A DNA stretch of 64,000 nucleotides, from NCBI RefSeq assembly GCF_032108445.1, contig NZ_CP134876.1, positions 2,976,001 to 3,040,000 of the forward strand, given 5' to 3'. Origin of the DNA: Micromonospora halotolerans. GTDB lineage: Bacteria > Actinomycetota > Actinomycetes > Mycobacteriales > Micromonosporaceae. Positions 45,010-53,811 of the stretch are shown here, piece after piece. The notes under the pieces are model-generated. The model ran no database searches and was not told where the DNA came from. It was given only the letters and a program-made list of their open reading frames with translations. Every line of letters starts with the position of its first letter. The first letter of the stretch is position 1. Position numbers and translations under genes: made by a program.

Positions 45010-45543
45010 ATGAGCCGCAGGAGTGAGGTCGCCGCGCTGATCGAGGCCGTCTGCGTCGAGCGCGAGCTGGAGTGGGAGTCCACCGGCGAGACGTCGTACG
45101 CGGTCACCCTGCCCGGCACCCACAAGCTCAAGACGATCTGCAACCTGATCGTCGGTGAGCACGCGTTGCGGGTCGAGGCGTTCGTGATGCGCCAGCCCGA
45201 CGAGCGCCGCGAGGAGCTGTGGGCGTGGCTGCTCCAGCGCAACGCCCGGATGTACGGGGTGTCGTTCTCCATCGACGCGGTCGGCGACGTCTACCTGACC
45301 GGGCGGGTCAACCTGGCCGGGGTGGACTCCGACGAGCTGGACCGCCTGCTCGGCTCCGTGCTGACCTACGCCGACGAGTCCTTCGACAGCATGCTGGAGA
45401 TCGGCTTCGGCACCGCCATCCGCCGGGAGTGGGAGTGGCGGGTCAAGCGGGGTGAGTCGACGGCCAACCTGGCCGCGTTCGCCCACCTCTTCGAGCCCTC
45501 GGCGCGGGCCGGGTCGGCCGCCGGAGGTTCGGACCCCTCCTGA
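45010..45543 (+). CDS. YbjN-domain protein (Rv0487-like)
   Basis: 177 aa. It contains the YbjN fold typical of type III secretion chaperone-like proteins: TLPGTHKLKTICNLIVGEHALRVEAFVMR and LLQRNARMYGVSFSIDAVGDVYLTGRV. Function is unknown, though YbjN proteins influence stress tolerance. The start ATG 45010 is 7 nt after TAAAGT and therefore leaderless; codons from 44986 are less likely. It follows mshA by 49 nt. Confidence 0.87.
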   Translation: MSRRSEVAALIEAVCVERELEWESTGETSYAVTLPGTHKLKTICNLIVGEHALRVEAFVMRQPDERREELWAWLLQRNARMYGVSFSIDAVGDVYLTGRVNLAGVDSDELDRLLGSVLTYADESFDSMLEIGFGTAIRREWEWRVKRGESTANLAAFAHLFEPSARAGSAAGGSDPS

Positions 45544-45618
45544 CGGGTATGCCGCACCGCGCGGTGCGGCACTGGGACCCACCGCGTGCCGAGGACGGAC
45601 TGTCGAGGAGCGTGTCCC

Positions 45619-46662
45619 ATGGCTCAGCGCAACAGCTCAAGTCGCGGCACGACTGCGACCAAACGCAAGCCGGGCAACCAGACGGCGAACACCCCGGGCA
45701 TCAACGAATCCGAGATCTCCCGGATGAAGGTCGACGACATCCGGGGTCAGCTGCGCCGGCGCGGGGTCTCGGGGATCTCGGCCATGCGCAAGCCGGACCT
45801 GGTGAAGACCATGGTCCGGACGCTGCGGTCCGAGCAGGGCGGGGCGGCCCGGAAGAGCACCGGCCCGGCCGGCCGCCCGTCGGCGACGAAGAAGACGGCC
45901 GCGGCGAAGAAGACGACCGCGGCGCGCCGGACCGCGCCGTCGCGGGCCAAGGCCGCGCCGGCCGCGAAGGCCACCGGCGCCCGCGCGAAGGCGGCCCCGG
46001 CGAAGAAGACGGCGGGCACTCGGGCGAAGGCGGCCCCCGCGCGGAAGACGGCGGGTGCCCGGGCGAAGGCCGCGCCCGCGAAGAAGACGGCGGGCGCTCG
46101 CGCCAAGGCGGCACCGGCGAAGAAGGCGGCGGGCACCCGGGCGAAGGCCGCGCCCGCGCGGAAGGCCGCGGGTGCCCGGGCGGTGCCGGCGAAGAGGGCG
46201 GCCGGCACCCGGGCGAAGGCGGCCCCGGCGCGGAAGGCGGCGGCCGCTCCAGGGCCGGCCCTGGCACGGGGTACGGCCGCGACGACCACCCAGATCCGGA
46301 GCGGGCGGTCGGCGTCCCGGTCGGTGGGTTCGTCCCAGCAGATCATGTCTCTGGACGATCGTCCCGAACGTCCCGGGCGGAGCCTGGTGACGACCAACCA
46401 CGAGGTCATCCAGCGGTGGGCCCGGGCTCGCAACGCCAAGCCGGCCACGATCGCGGGCACCGAGCGCGACGACCGCCCCGGCGTGCTGACCTTCAACATC
46501 CCCGGATACCGGGAGAGCAGCCGGATCCGCGAGGTCAGCTGGGACGACTGGTTCCGGACGTTCGACCTGCGCGGCCTGAACCTGATCTACCAGGAGCAGA
46601 TGCGGGACGGCCGGCAGAGCAACTTCTTCCGGACCGAGAACCCGAATCGCGAGGACGGCTGA
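45619..46662 (+). CDS. Rho_N-domain protein with histone-H1-like Lys/Ala repeat region
   Basis: 347 aa from ATG 45619 after GAGGAG. Residues 28-65 form a Rho_N/SAP-like domain (ISRMKVDDIRGQLRRRGVSGISAMRKPDLVKTM). Then about 120 residues of Lys/Arg/Ala/Pro run, including seven repeats of ARAKAAPAKKTAG (13 residues, 39 bp, near 45979-46246), like bacterial histone H1 tails. The C-terminal 110 residues form a globular domain (VIQRWARARNAKPATIAGTE ... VSWDDWFRTFDLRGLNLIYQ), related to stand-alone bacterial proteins of unknown role. A DNA- or RNA-binding chromatin function is inferred. Confidence 0.82.
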   Translation: MAQRNSSSRGTTATKRKPGNQTANTPGINESEISRMKVDDIRGQLRRRGVSGISAMRKPDLVKTMVRTLRSEQGGAARKSTGPAGRPSATKKTAAAKKTTAARRTAPSRAKAAPAAKATGARAKAAPAKKTAGTRAKAAPARKTAGARAKAAPAKKTAGARAKAAPAKKAAGTRAKAAPARKAAGARAVPAKRAAGTRAKAAPARKAAAAPGPALARGTAATTTQIRSGRSASRSVGSSQQIMSLDDRPERPGRSLVTTNHEVIQRWARARNAKPATIAGTERDDRPGVLTFNIPGYRESSRIREVSWDDWFRTFDLRGLNLIYQEQMRDGRQSNFFRTENPNREDG

Positions 46663-46986
46663 GGTTTAGGGGAATGGCCGACGGGGATTCGCTTGTTGGC
46701 CAGGGAAGAGACCGGAGCAGGGACAGCCGGGTTTCCGACACGGGTGCTGTGACGGGTAAGACAGCGATCCGGGTTGAATCCGGAATCCGGGCGAACTAAC
46801 TTTATTGCACCGCGCCACGCTTGGAATCGTTCGGGGGAGCGGCGGATCGATCAGATCCGCGCAAGCGAGGTGCGAGGGATCGGGTGGAGTTCACCGTTGG
46901 GGGACGGTGCCACCCGTGGACCGGCGGCGCGAGCGGGCGACGCTTACGGGGGTGAGGGTCGCCCGCCGCCGCCGGGCGTACGGTGC

Positions 46987-47022
46987 GAGCGCCCATCACG
47001 ACGGGGGTCGTGGTGGGCGCTC
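46987..47022. terminator. Hairpin at the end of the MFS gene; rest of 46663-47041 non-coding
   Basis: A 16-bp stem with one G:U-type pair (GAGCGCCCATCACGAC, 46987-47002, against 47007-47022) with a 4-nt loop precedes the MFS stop on the minus strand. The remaining 379-nt gap 46663-47041 shows no convincing gene; open frames in it look like shadows. Confidence 0.65.
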
Positions 47023-47041
47023 GAGCCGTTTCCGGGGACGT

Positions 47042-48298
47042 TCAGTGCCCCGCCGACACCGTCTCCGACCGCTGCGCCGCGGCCCGCAGCGCGGCCACCC
47101 GGCGCTCCCGGGGCGGCCCGGCGAGCAGGTGACCGGCCGCCGCGACCAGGCCCAGGGCGCCCACCACCAGCCAGTGCCGCTCGCCGAGATGCTGGAGGCT
47201 GAGCCCGCCCAGCGCCGGCGCCACGAAGGACGCGGCCGGGAAGGTCAGGTAGAACACCGACTGGTAGCGGGCGCGCAGCTCGGGTGGGGCGAGATCCGCG
47301 TTGATCTGCGCGTTCGGCGGCGCGGCGAGCATCTGGCCGACCGTCCAGACGACCGCTGCGCCCAGGTAGAGCGGCAGTCCGTCGGCCACGGTCAGCGCCC
47401 CGAAGCCGAGCGCCATCAGCCCGGTGGAGACGGCCAGCACGGTCGACTTCCGGTAGGGCTCGATGAGCCGGGGCACGAAGAGCTGCCCGACCACGATCAG
47501 CGCGCCGCCGAGCGCCACCACCAGCCCGTACGCCGAGGGGCGCAGGCCGTCGGTCCGCATCGCCAGCGGCATGATCGTCGAGGTCTGCATGGTGAGCACG
47601 GCCAGCAGGAAGGTCAGCCCGACGAAGGTCAGGAAGGTGCGGTCGGTCAGCGCGGTGTGCAGACCGGGTCGCCGGCCCGCCACCGCGCGCAGGGTGACCG
47701 CCGGGCGGCGGGTCAGGGTCTCCGGCACCTTCAGCGCGATGACCACGGCGGCCGCCAGGGTCGCCGCGGCGTCGACCAGGAACAGCGCCAGGAAGCTGGC
47801 CTCGGCCAGCACCCCGGCCAGCAGCGAGGCCACCGCCATGCCCAGGTTGAACGCCCAGAACTGCAGGTTGAACGCGCGCGAGCGGCGGGCCTCGGGCACC
47901 ACGTCCACGATGGCGGCGACGAACGCCGGGCTGGGCATGGAGTGCGCCAACCCGACGAGCGCGGCCAGTACGGCGATCACCGCCAGGTGCCGGCTGAACG
48001 CCAGCGCCACCATCAGGCCGGCCGCGGCCAGGTGGGCGGCGAGCAGGGTGGACCGCCGGCCCCACCGGTCGGCCAGCACCCCGCCGAGCAGCGTGCCGGC
48101 CGCGCCACCGGCCCCGTACGCCCCGACCACCAGGCCGGCGAGCGACGGCGAGGCGCCCCGCGCGGCGGTCAGGTAGAGCGACAGGAACAGCATGGCGAAG
48201 GCGCCGGCCCGGTTGATGAGCAGGCCGGACCAGAGGTACCAGAAGGTGGCGGGAAGTCCGCCGGCCGTGTCGTCCCACCAGCGCCGCAGGCCGCGCAC
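47042..48298 (-). CDS. MFS transporter, paralogue 1
   Basis: 418 aa with twelve hydrophobic segments. The loop motif DRWGRRSTLLAAHL near residue 80 and PEARRSRAFNLQFWAFNLGMAVASLL near residue 140 are typical of drug-efflux MFS proteins. An AGGAGG site precedes the GTG start. It is a clear paralogue of the next gene (opening DTAGGLPATFWYLWSGLLINR against DTTGGLPRTFWYLWTGTLINR). The substrate is unknown. Confidence 0.87.
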   Translation of the reverse strand: MRGLRRWWDDTAGGLPATFWYLWSGLLINRAGAFAMLFLSLYLTAARGASPSLAGLVVGAYGAGGAAGTLLGGVLADRWGRRSTLLAAHLAAAGLMVALAFSRHLAVIAVLAALVGLAHSMPSPAFVAAIVDVVPEARRSRAFNLQFWAFNLGMAVASLLAGVLAEASFLALFLVDAAATLAAAVVIALKVPETLTRRPAVTLRAVAGRRPGLHTALTDRTFLTFVGLTFLLAVLTMQTSTIMPLAMRTDGLRPSAYGLVVALGGALIVVGQLFVPRLIEPYRKSTVLAVSTGLMALGFGALTVADGLPLYLGAAVVWTVGQMLAAPPNAQINADLAPPELRARYQSVFYLTFPAASFVAPALGGLSLQHLGERHWLVVGALGLVAAAGHLLAGPPRERRVAALRAAAQRSETVSAGH

Positions 48299-48402
48299 CC
48301 GTCCTCCTGGGAAAGTTTGTTAACCGATCCGCTCTGCTGACCGTAGTGGCCCGTTCAGGCCTTCGCCTGGTGGCGCTGGTCATGACCGCCGGATGGCGTA
48401 CC

Positions 48403-49728
48403 TCAGGAGGCGGCGCGGACCGGCTCGGCCGGCGCGGTGGCCGCGGCCTCGGCCGCCTCCGGCACCGGGGTCCGGACCACGGTGACCGGCGTGACCAGGG
48501 CACCCGCGCCGCGGAGCCGGGCCGCGCGCCGCTCCCGGGCCGGGCCGGAGACCAGATGGGCCACCGCCATCACGGCGCCGACCACGGCGCAGCCGAGCCA
48601 GAGCGCGGTGTTGCCGGCGTGCTCCCGGAGCAGGCCGCCGAGAACCGGCGCGGTCGCCCCGGCGAGCTGCCAGGAGAGCGAAAAGGCGCCCTGGTACCGG
48701 CCGCGCAGCGCCGCGGGGGACAGTTCGGCGATGAGGGTGGCGTTGGACGGCGAGTTGAGCATCTCGCCGACCGTCCAGATCAGCACGGTCAGGCCGTAGA
48801 GCCACGCGGTGTCGGCGAACGCGGTCAGCCCGAACCCGACGCCCATGACCAGCGCGGCGAGCGCCAGCACGTGCGAGCGGCTCCGGCCCTTGATCAGCTT
48901 GGGCACGAAGAGCTGGCCGACCACGATGAGCACCCCGTTGAGCGCGATCACCGAGCCGTAGGTCGCCGGGCTCAGCCCGGAGTCGCCCATGGCGATCGGC
49001 AGCATCGAGATGTGCTGGAGGAAGACCAGCGCGCCGAACAGGTTGAGCGCCACGAAGCCCAGGAACACCCGGTCGCCGAGGATGGTCCGCAGGGCCCCCG
49101 CGGGGGCGGCCGCACCCTTGCTCACCGGGCCGGCGTGCGCCGACCGGGTCTCACCGACCCTGGTGAAGATGATCAGCGCGGTGATCAGCGTGGTCGCCGC
49201 GTCGACCAGGAAGAGCAGCAGGTAGCCGGCCTGCGCGGCGACACCGGCCAGCACCGCGGCGCAGGCGAAGCCCAGGTTGATCGCCCAGTAGTTCAGCGAG
49301 AAGGCGCGCAGCCGGTCCTTCTCCGGCACCACGTCGACCATCATGGCGCCGAACGCGGGACGGGCGGCCTCGGCGAAGGTGCCGAGCAGCAGCGCGCCCA
49401 GCGCCACCGCCCAGAGCGGCCGGGCCAGGCCGAGCGCGACCATCATGGTGGCCGCGCCGAGGTGCGCCGTGAGCAGGGTGGGCCGGCGTCCCCACCGGTC
49501 GGTCAGGGTGCCACCGATCGTGGTGCCGACCGCGCCGCCCACGCCCCAGAGCCCGATGACCAGGCCGGCCTGCGAGGCGGAGAAGTCGCGCTCCTGGGTG
49601 AGGTAGATGGCCAGGAAGACCAGGACGAACGAGCCGAGTCGGTTGATCAGGGTGCCGGTCCAGAGGTACCAGAAGGTCCTCGGCAGTCCGCCTGTGGTGT
49701 CCCCGAACCAGCCCCGCACCGACCGCAT
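48403..49728 (-). CDS. MFS transporter, paralogue 2
   Basis: 441 aa from ATG 49728, the start that aligns with its paralogue; ATG 49764 would add 12 residues. It has twelve TM segments, the GTLTDRWGRRPTLLTAHLG loop and a second long central loop. It also carries KDRLRAFSLNYWAINLGFA, parallel to the paralogue. The pair arose by tandem duplication, divergence being considerable. Efflux of small molecules is likely. It is 104 nt upstream of the first paralogue on the same strand. Confidence 0.86.
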   Translation of the reverse strand: MRSVRGWFGDTTGGLPRTFWYLWTGTLINRLGSFVLVFLAIYLTQERDFSASQAGLVIGLWGVGGAVGTTIGGTLTDRWGRRPTLLTAHLGAATMMVALGLARPLWAVALGALLLGTFAEAARPAFGAMMVDVVPEKDRLRAFSLNYWAINLGFACAAVLAGVAAQAGYLLLFLVDAATTLITALIIFTRVGETRSAHAGPVSKGAAAPAGALRTILGDRVFLGFVALNLFGALVFLQHISMLPIAMGDSGLSPATYGSVIALNGVLIVVGQLFVPKLIKGRSRSHVLALAALVMGVGFGLTAFADTAWLYGLTVLIWTVGEMLNSPSNATLIAELSPAALRGRYQGAFSLSWQLAGATAPVLGGLLREHAGNTALWLGCAVVGAVMAVAHLVSGPARERRAARLRGAGALVTPVTVVRTPVPEAAEAAATAPAEPVRAAS

Positions 49729-49881
49729 CCCCGCGCCCCCGTTGTGAAGTAATGACCGAGCCATCCTCAGCGCCTTACAACCTAGTCCCGCCCCGGAACG
49801 CCGGTCACCAGCTTTTCCACGTGGTGGTCGTCACGACCCGTCCCCGCGTGTCCGCCGACGCGGTACGGCAGGATGATCCGC

Positions 49882-50649
49882 ATGACTGCGAGCGAGGGGC
49901 CCACCGTCGGGACGCTGGTCCTGCTGCGGCACGGTGAGAGCGACTGGAACGCCAAGAACCTCTTCACCGGCTGGGTGGACGTCGACCTGACGGCCAAGGG
50001 CGAGACCGAGGCGCGGCGCGGCGGTGAGCTGCTCCGCGAGCACAACCTGCTGCCCGACGTGGTGCACACGAGCGTCCTGCGCCGCGCCATCCGCACGGCC
50101 GAGCTGGCGCTGAACGCCGCCGACCGGCACTGGATCGCGGTGCGCCGGTCGTGGCGGCTCAACGAGCGGCACTACGGCGCCCTGCAGGGCAAGAACAAGA
50201 AGCAGACCCTGGACGAGTACGGCGAGGAGCAGTTCATGCTCTGGCGCCGGTCCTACGACACCCCGCCGCCGCCGATCGACGACGCCGACGAGTGGTCGCA
50301 GGTCGGCGACCCCCGCTATGCGCTGCTGCCGACCGAGCTGATGCCGCGTACGGAGTGCCTCAAGGACGTCGTCGAACGGATGCTGCCCTACTGGTACGAC
50401 TCGATCGTGCCGGACATCCTGGCCGGCCGGACCGTGCTCGTGGCGGCGCACGGCAACTCGCTGCGCGCCCTGGTCAAGCACCTCGACGAGATCTCCGACG
50501 AGGCCATCGCCAAGCTGAACATCCCCACCGGCATCCCGCTGCGCTACGACCTGGACACGAACCTGCGCCCCCAGGTCCTCGGCGGGACCTACCTGGACCC
50601 GGACGCGGCCAAGGAGGCCGCCGCCGCGGTCGCCAACCAGGGCCGCTGA
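49882..50649 (+). CDS. gpmA: 2,3-bisphosphoglycerate-dependent phosphoglycerate mutase GpmA
   Basis: 255 aa glycolytic enzyme interconverting 3- and 2-phosphoglycerate. Active-site motifs are [24 protein letters not shown] (phospho-His), [18 protein letters not shown] and [19 protein letters not shown] (second His). ATG 49873 is a second possible start giving three extra residues. Position before senX3 matches the mycobacterial gpm1 locus. It ends 5 nt before the perfect palindrome. Confidence 0.95.
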   Translation: MTASEGPTVGTLVLLRHGESDWNAKNLFTGWVDVDLTAKGETEARRGGELLREHNLLPDVVHTSVLRRAIRTAELALNAADRHWIAVRRSWRLNERHYGALQGKNKKQTLDEYGEEQFMLWRRSYDTPPPPIDDADEWSQVGDPRYALLPTELMPRTECLKDVVERMLPYWYDSIVPDILAGRTVLVAAHGNSLRALVKHLDEISDEAIAKLNIPTGIPLRYDLDTNLRPQVLGGTYLDPDAAKEAAAAVANQGR

Positions 50650-50654
50650 GATGT

Positions 50655-50704
50655 AAGGAGGGGCCCCCTGTTAACAGACGTCTGTTAACAGGGGGCCCCT
50701 CCTT
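50655..50704. terminator. Perfect 50-bp palindrome between gpmA and phoU
   Basis: Two 25-bp halves with no loop, starting AAGGAGGGGCCCCCTGTTAA and fully complementary. It lies exactly 5 nt from each of the two convergent stop codons. It would act as a strong terminator in both directions; each strand also carries an AAGGAGG Shine-Dalgarno-like sequence. The sequence type is dispersed in Micromonosporaceae genomes as I recall, which supports a mobile repeat origin. Confidence 0.9.
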
Positions 50705-50709
50705 CTTGC

Positions 50710-51363
50710 TCAGCTCGCCGAGGGGGAGGTCTCGCCGGTGATCAGGTAGACCACGTGCTCGCCGGCGTTCACCGCGTGGTCGGCGAAGCGCTCGTAGAAG
50801 CGGCCCAGCAGGGTCGCGTCGATCGCGGTCTCCACCCCGTACGGCCAGTCGTCGCCGAGCAGCACGCCGAAGAGGCTCTTGTGCAGGTCGTCCATGGTGT
50901 CGTCGTCGCGGTCCAGCTCGGCGGCCAGGTCGGCGTCGGGCTTCGCCAGCACCGAGGCGATCTTCTCGGCCATCCGGTCGGCGATGGCGGCCATGTCGGT
51001 GAAGACCGGGCGCAGCTCGGCCGGCACCGCCGGCGAGGGGTGCCGGCGCAGCGCCGTCTTGGCGACGTGGTCGGCGAGGTCACCCATCCGCTCCAGGTCG
51101 GCGGCCACGTGCAGGGCGGTGATCATGGCGCGCAGGTCGGAGGCGACCGGCGCCTGCCGGGCCAGCAGGTCGCAGACCCGCTCCTCCACGTGCCGGTACA
51201 GCTCGTCGATCTCGGCGTCCCGCGCGATCACCGTCTCGGACGCGGAGCGGTCCGCGGTGAGCAGGCCCCGGGTCGCCTGTCGCATGGCCGCCCGCACCCC
51301 CTCGGCCATGTCCACCAGCAGTTGGCTGACAATCTGCAGGTCGGCCCGGAACTCGTCGCGCAT
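50710..51363 (-). CDS. phoU: Phosphate signalling protein PhoU
   Basis: 217 aa helical protein that links the Pst transporter to the SenX3/PhoR kinase and keeps Pho signalling off at high phosphate. Two three-helix repeats are visible: VERMRR-like AITALHVAADLERMGDLADHVAKTAL and GRFYERFADHAVNAGEHVVYLITGE. ATG 51363 follows CAGGAAGTGACG. It is divergent from senX3 and its promoter region contains GTTCA-type PHO boxes, implying RegX3 control. Confidence 0.93.
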   Translation of the reverse strand: MRDEFRADLQIVSQLLVDMAEGVRAAMRQATRGLLTADRSASETVIARDAEIDELYRHVEERVCDLLARQAPVASDLRAMITALHVAADLERMGDLADHVAKTALRRHPSPAVPAELRPVFTDMAAIADRMAEKIASVLAKPDADLAAELDRDDDTMDDLHKSLFGVLLGDDWPYGVETAIDATLLGRFYERFADHAVNAGEHVVYLITGETSPSAS

Positions 51364-51464
51364 CGTCACTTCCTGGGGTCGGTGTTCGCCCTTCCGACCG
51401 GATGGCCGGATACGGCGTGAGCAGGTGCGCGACCCACGGTAGGCCCGGGGAACCGGCGTCAAGA

Positions 51465-51501
51465 TGAACGCGGGTGAACGACGCGGGGCCCGCGAGTGAA
51501 C
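51465..51501 (-). promoter_or_regulatory. GTTCA-type PHO box cluster upstream of phoU
   Basis: On the minus strand three GTTCA units lie at 51501, 51479 and 51469 (first bases), read as GTTCACTCGCG, GTTCACCCGC and GTTCATCTTG. The first two are 22 nt (two 11-nt steps) apart and the third is 10 nt on. This resembles the pstS PHO box with slightly irregular phase. It is placed to control phoU and perhaps senX3. Confidence 0.65.
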
Positions 51502-51573
51502 ATTCCCGAAAGTGAGAGTGGTTCGTCCCGTTCTGCCCGATGGCCGGGTTAACAATGACCCTACGATCGCCGG

Positions 51574-52866
51574 GTGGAATGGGCGGTGGCGGTCGCGGTG
51601 GCCGTGGCGCTGGTGACCGGACTGGTCGCCGGCCTGTTGCTGTCCGGACCCGTCCAGGAATGGCGCCGCCGGCCGGCGTCGCCGGGGGGCAGGGCCTCCC
51701 GCCGCAGCTCAGGGAGGCTCGCAATTCCCGACGACCAGCAGGGCGGGCTCTCCGGGCTCGGCCGCAAGACGGTCGACGCGCTGCGCGCCGGCGTGGTGGT
51801 GCTCGACGCGGACGACATGCCGGTGCTCGTGAACCCGGCCGCCCGGGCGATGGGCCTGCTCCGCACCGGGGCGACACCCGGCTCCATCGCCGCGCACCCC
51901 TTGATCCGTACCCTCGCCGGGCAGGTCCGCCGCACGGGCGTGCGCCGCGAGATCGAGCTGGACCTGCCCCGCGGCCGCGACAGCGCGGGGGACAACCCGC
52001 TGGGTGTGCACCTGCGGGCCATGGGGCTGGGCGCCGGTTACATCTCGATCGAGGCCGCCGACGTCACCGAGTCGCACCGGCTGGCCCGGGTGAGGCGCGA
52101 CTTCGTGGCTAACGTGAGCCACGAGCTGAAGACCCCGATCGGCGCCCTCCAACTGCTCGCCGAGGCGCTGGTCGACGCCACCGAGCCGGCCGGCGTCGGG
52201 CCGGCCGAGCTGTCCGAGGACATGATCGCCGCCCGGCGGTTCGCCGAGCGCATCCAGCACGAGTCGACCCGGCTCGGCCGGCTCGTGCAGGAACTGCTGG
52301 AGCTGACCCGCCTCCAGGGCGCCGAGCCGCAGCCCGCCCCCGAGCCCGTCTCGCTGGACTGGGTGATCGCCGAGGTGCTCGACCGGACCCGCACCGCGGC
52401 CACCGCCCGGCACGTGGAGATCGTCGTGGACGGGCAGCGGGGGCTCACCGCGTACGGTAGCGACAGCCAGCTCGCCACCGCCGTGGCGAACCTGGTGGAG
52501 AACGCCGTCAACTACTCGGGCGAGGACACCACGGTCCGGGTGACCGCCCGGGCCACCGACGAGCACGTCGAGGTCGCCGTCGCCGACCAGGGCATCGGCA
52601 TCGCCCCGAACGAGGTAGACCGGATCTTCGAGCGGTTCTACCGGGCCGACCAGGCCCGCTCCCGGGCCACCGGGGGCACCGGCCTGGGCCTGGCCATCGT
52701 CAAACACATCGCCAGTAACCATGGCGGCCGGGTGGATGTGTCGAGCACTCTTGGTGGGGGGTCGACGTTCACCCTCCGGCTGCCCGCCCGCCCCCCGGAC
52801 GACCTGGAGGCGACACTCTCCTCCGCTGAGATCGAGGCCGGCCCGGCCGAGCTCCGGCAGGTCTGA
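51574..52866 (+). CDS. senX3: Phosphate-responsive sensor histidine kinase SenX3/PhoR
   Basis: 430 aa. One N-terminal membrane segment, a PAS-like region (VVVLDADDMPVLVNPAARAMG), then HisKA with phospho-His183 (FVANVSHELKTPIGALQ) and HATPase motifs (NLVENAVNYSGEDTTV, DQGIGIAPNEVDRIFERFY, GTGLGLAIVKHI). SenX3 senses phosphate state through PstSCAB and PhoU. GTG 51574 follows TACGAT by 6 nt (leaderless). regX3 follows after 22 nt. Confidence 0.93.
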   Translation: MEWAVAVAVAVALVTGLVAGLLLSGPVQEWRRRPASPGGRASRRSSGRLAIPDDQQGGLSGLGRKTVDALRAGVVVLDADDMPVLVNPAARAMGLLRTGATPGSIAAHPLIRTLAGQVRRTGVRREIELDLPRGRDSAGDNPLGVHLRAMGLGAGYISIEAADVTESHRLARVRRDFVANVSHELKTPIGALQLLAEALVDATEPAGVGPAELSEDMIAARRFAERIQHESTRLGRLVQELLELTRLQGAEPQPAPEPVSLDWVIAEVLDRTRTAATARHVEIVVDGQRGLTAYGSDSQLATAVANLVENAVNYSGEDTTVRVTARATDEHVEVAVADQGIGIAPNEVDRIFERFYRADQARSRATGGTGLGLAIVKHIASNHGGRVDVSSTLGGGSTFTLRLPARPPDDLEATLSSAEIEAGPAELRQV

Positions 52867-52888
52867 CCACAGGAAAGGAAACACCCCG

Positions 52889-53572
52889 TTGAGCCGCGTA
52901 CTGGTGGTGGAGGACGAGGAATCGTTCTCCGACGCCCTGTCCTACATGCTCCGCAAGGAGGGCTTCGAGGTCTCCGTCGCCGCGACGGGTCCCTCCGCCC
53001 TCACCGAGTTCGACCGGACCGGCGCCGACATCGTGCTGCTCGACCTGATGCTGCCGGAGATGTCGGGCACCGAGGTCTGCCGCCAGCTCCGGCAGCGGTC
53101 CCACGTGCCCATCATCATGGTCACCGCCCGGGACAGCGAGATCGACAAGGTGGTCGGCCTGGAGATCGGGGCCGACGACTACGTCACCAAGCCGTACTCG
53201 CCGCGCGAGCTGGTCGCCCGCATCCGGGCCGTCCTGCGCCGGCAGAGCGCCGACGCGACCGAGTCGGGTGCGCCGACCCTGGCGGCCGGGCCCGTCCGGA
53301 TGGACATCGAGCGGCACGTGGTGACCGTCGACGGCGCCGCCGTGCAGCTCCCGCTCAAGGAGTTCGAGCTGCTGGAGCTGCTGCTCCGCAACGCCGGCCG
53401 GGTGCTCACCCGCGGGCAGCTCATCGACCGGGTCTGGGGCGCCGACTACGTGGGCGACACCAAGACGCTGGACGTGCACGTCAAGCGGCTGCGCTCCAAG
53501 GTCGAGCCGGAGCCGTCCGCCCCGCGCTACATCGTCACGGTCCGCGGCCTGGGCTACAAGTTCGAGCCGTGA
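52889..53572 (+). CDS. regX3: Phosphate response regulator RegX3/PhoP (TTG start)
   Basis: 227 aa OmpR-family regulator. The receiver has Asp52 (VLLDLMLPEMSGTEVC) and Lys in VTKPYSPRELVARI; the winged helix ends TKTLDVHVKRLRSKVE and TVRGLGYKFEP. It is almost collinear with mycobacterial RegX3. No ATG or GTG fits the conserved N-terminus LSRVLVVEDEES, so TTG 52889, after an AGGAAAGGA site, is used. It would bind the PHO boxes at pstS and phoU. Confidence 0.94.
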   Translation: MSRVLVVEDEESFSDALSYMLRKEGFEVSVAATGPSALTEFDRTGADIVLLDLMLPEMSGTEVCRQLRQRSHVPIIMVTARDSEIDKVVGLEIGADDYVTKPYSPRELVARIRAVLRRQSADATESGAPTLAAGPVRMDIERHVVTVDGAAVQLPLKEFELLELLLRNAGRVLTRGQLIDRVWGADYVGDTKTLDVHVKRLRSKVEPEPSAPRYIVTVRGLGYKFEP

Positions 53573-53760
53573 CGGCCGCCCACTGACCCCGCTGTCCGTT
53601 CGATCCGCTTCAGGTCGACGAGGTGGCGGTGTCCGGCAGCGTGGTTACCGCCGGCCGGGCCGCCTGAAGTGGGCTCGGTGTGGTCGCCCCGGGCTCGGGC
53701 CCGGCCCCGCCCCTTCCGCCTGGGGTCAATGTCCGGTTCGTGCCCGGCCTGGGCTGGTGA

Positions 53761-53811
53761 GTGGAACGCCATGTGTGTCTCCGGGGCCGGGATACACCCA
53801 CGGCGTTCCAC
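53761..53811 (+). ncRNA. Structured hairpin in the 567-nt leader region before the lysozyme-like gene
   Basis: GTGGAACGCC (53761-53770) pairs perfectly with GGCGTTCCAC (53802-53811), and GTGT/ACAC can extend an inner stem. The rest of 53573-54139 contains a nine-C run near 54084 and a CACCAGCTAA element at 54069-54078 but no gene I can support. The region could be a long 5' UTR with a riboswitch-like element; no family is assigned. Confidence 0.35.

Noticed and set aside
45979..46246. The 39-bp Lys/Ala repeats as a CRISPR or minisatellite outside genes
   Set aside because: They are in frame and encode a regular 13-residue pattern in the Rho_N/H1-like protein, so they are coding repeats.
50655..50704. 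Replication origin or attachment site
   Set aside because: Position between two convergent stop codons with symmetric 5-nt spacing fits a terminator or dispersed repeat better; there is no integrase, DnaA box cluster or tRNA nearby.
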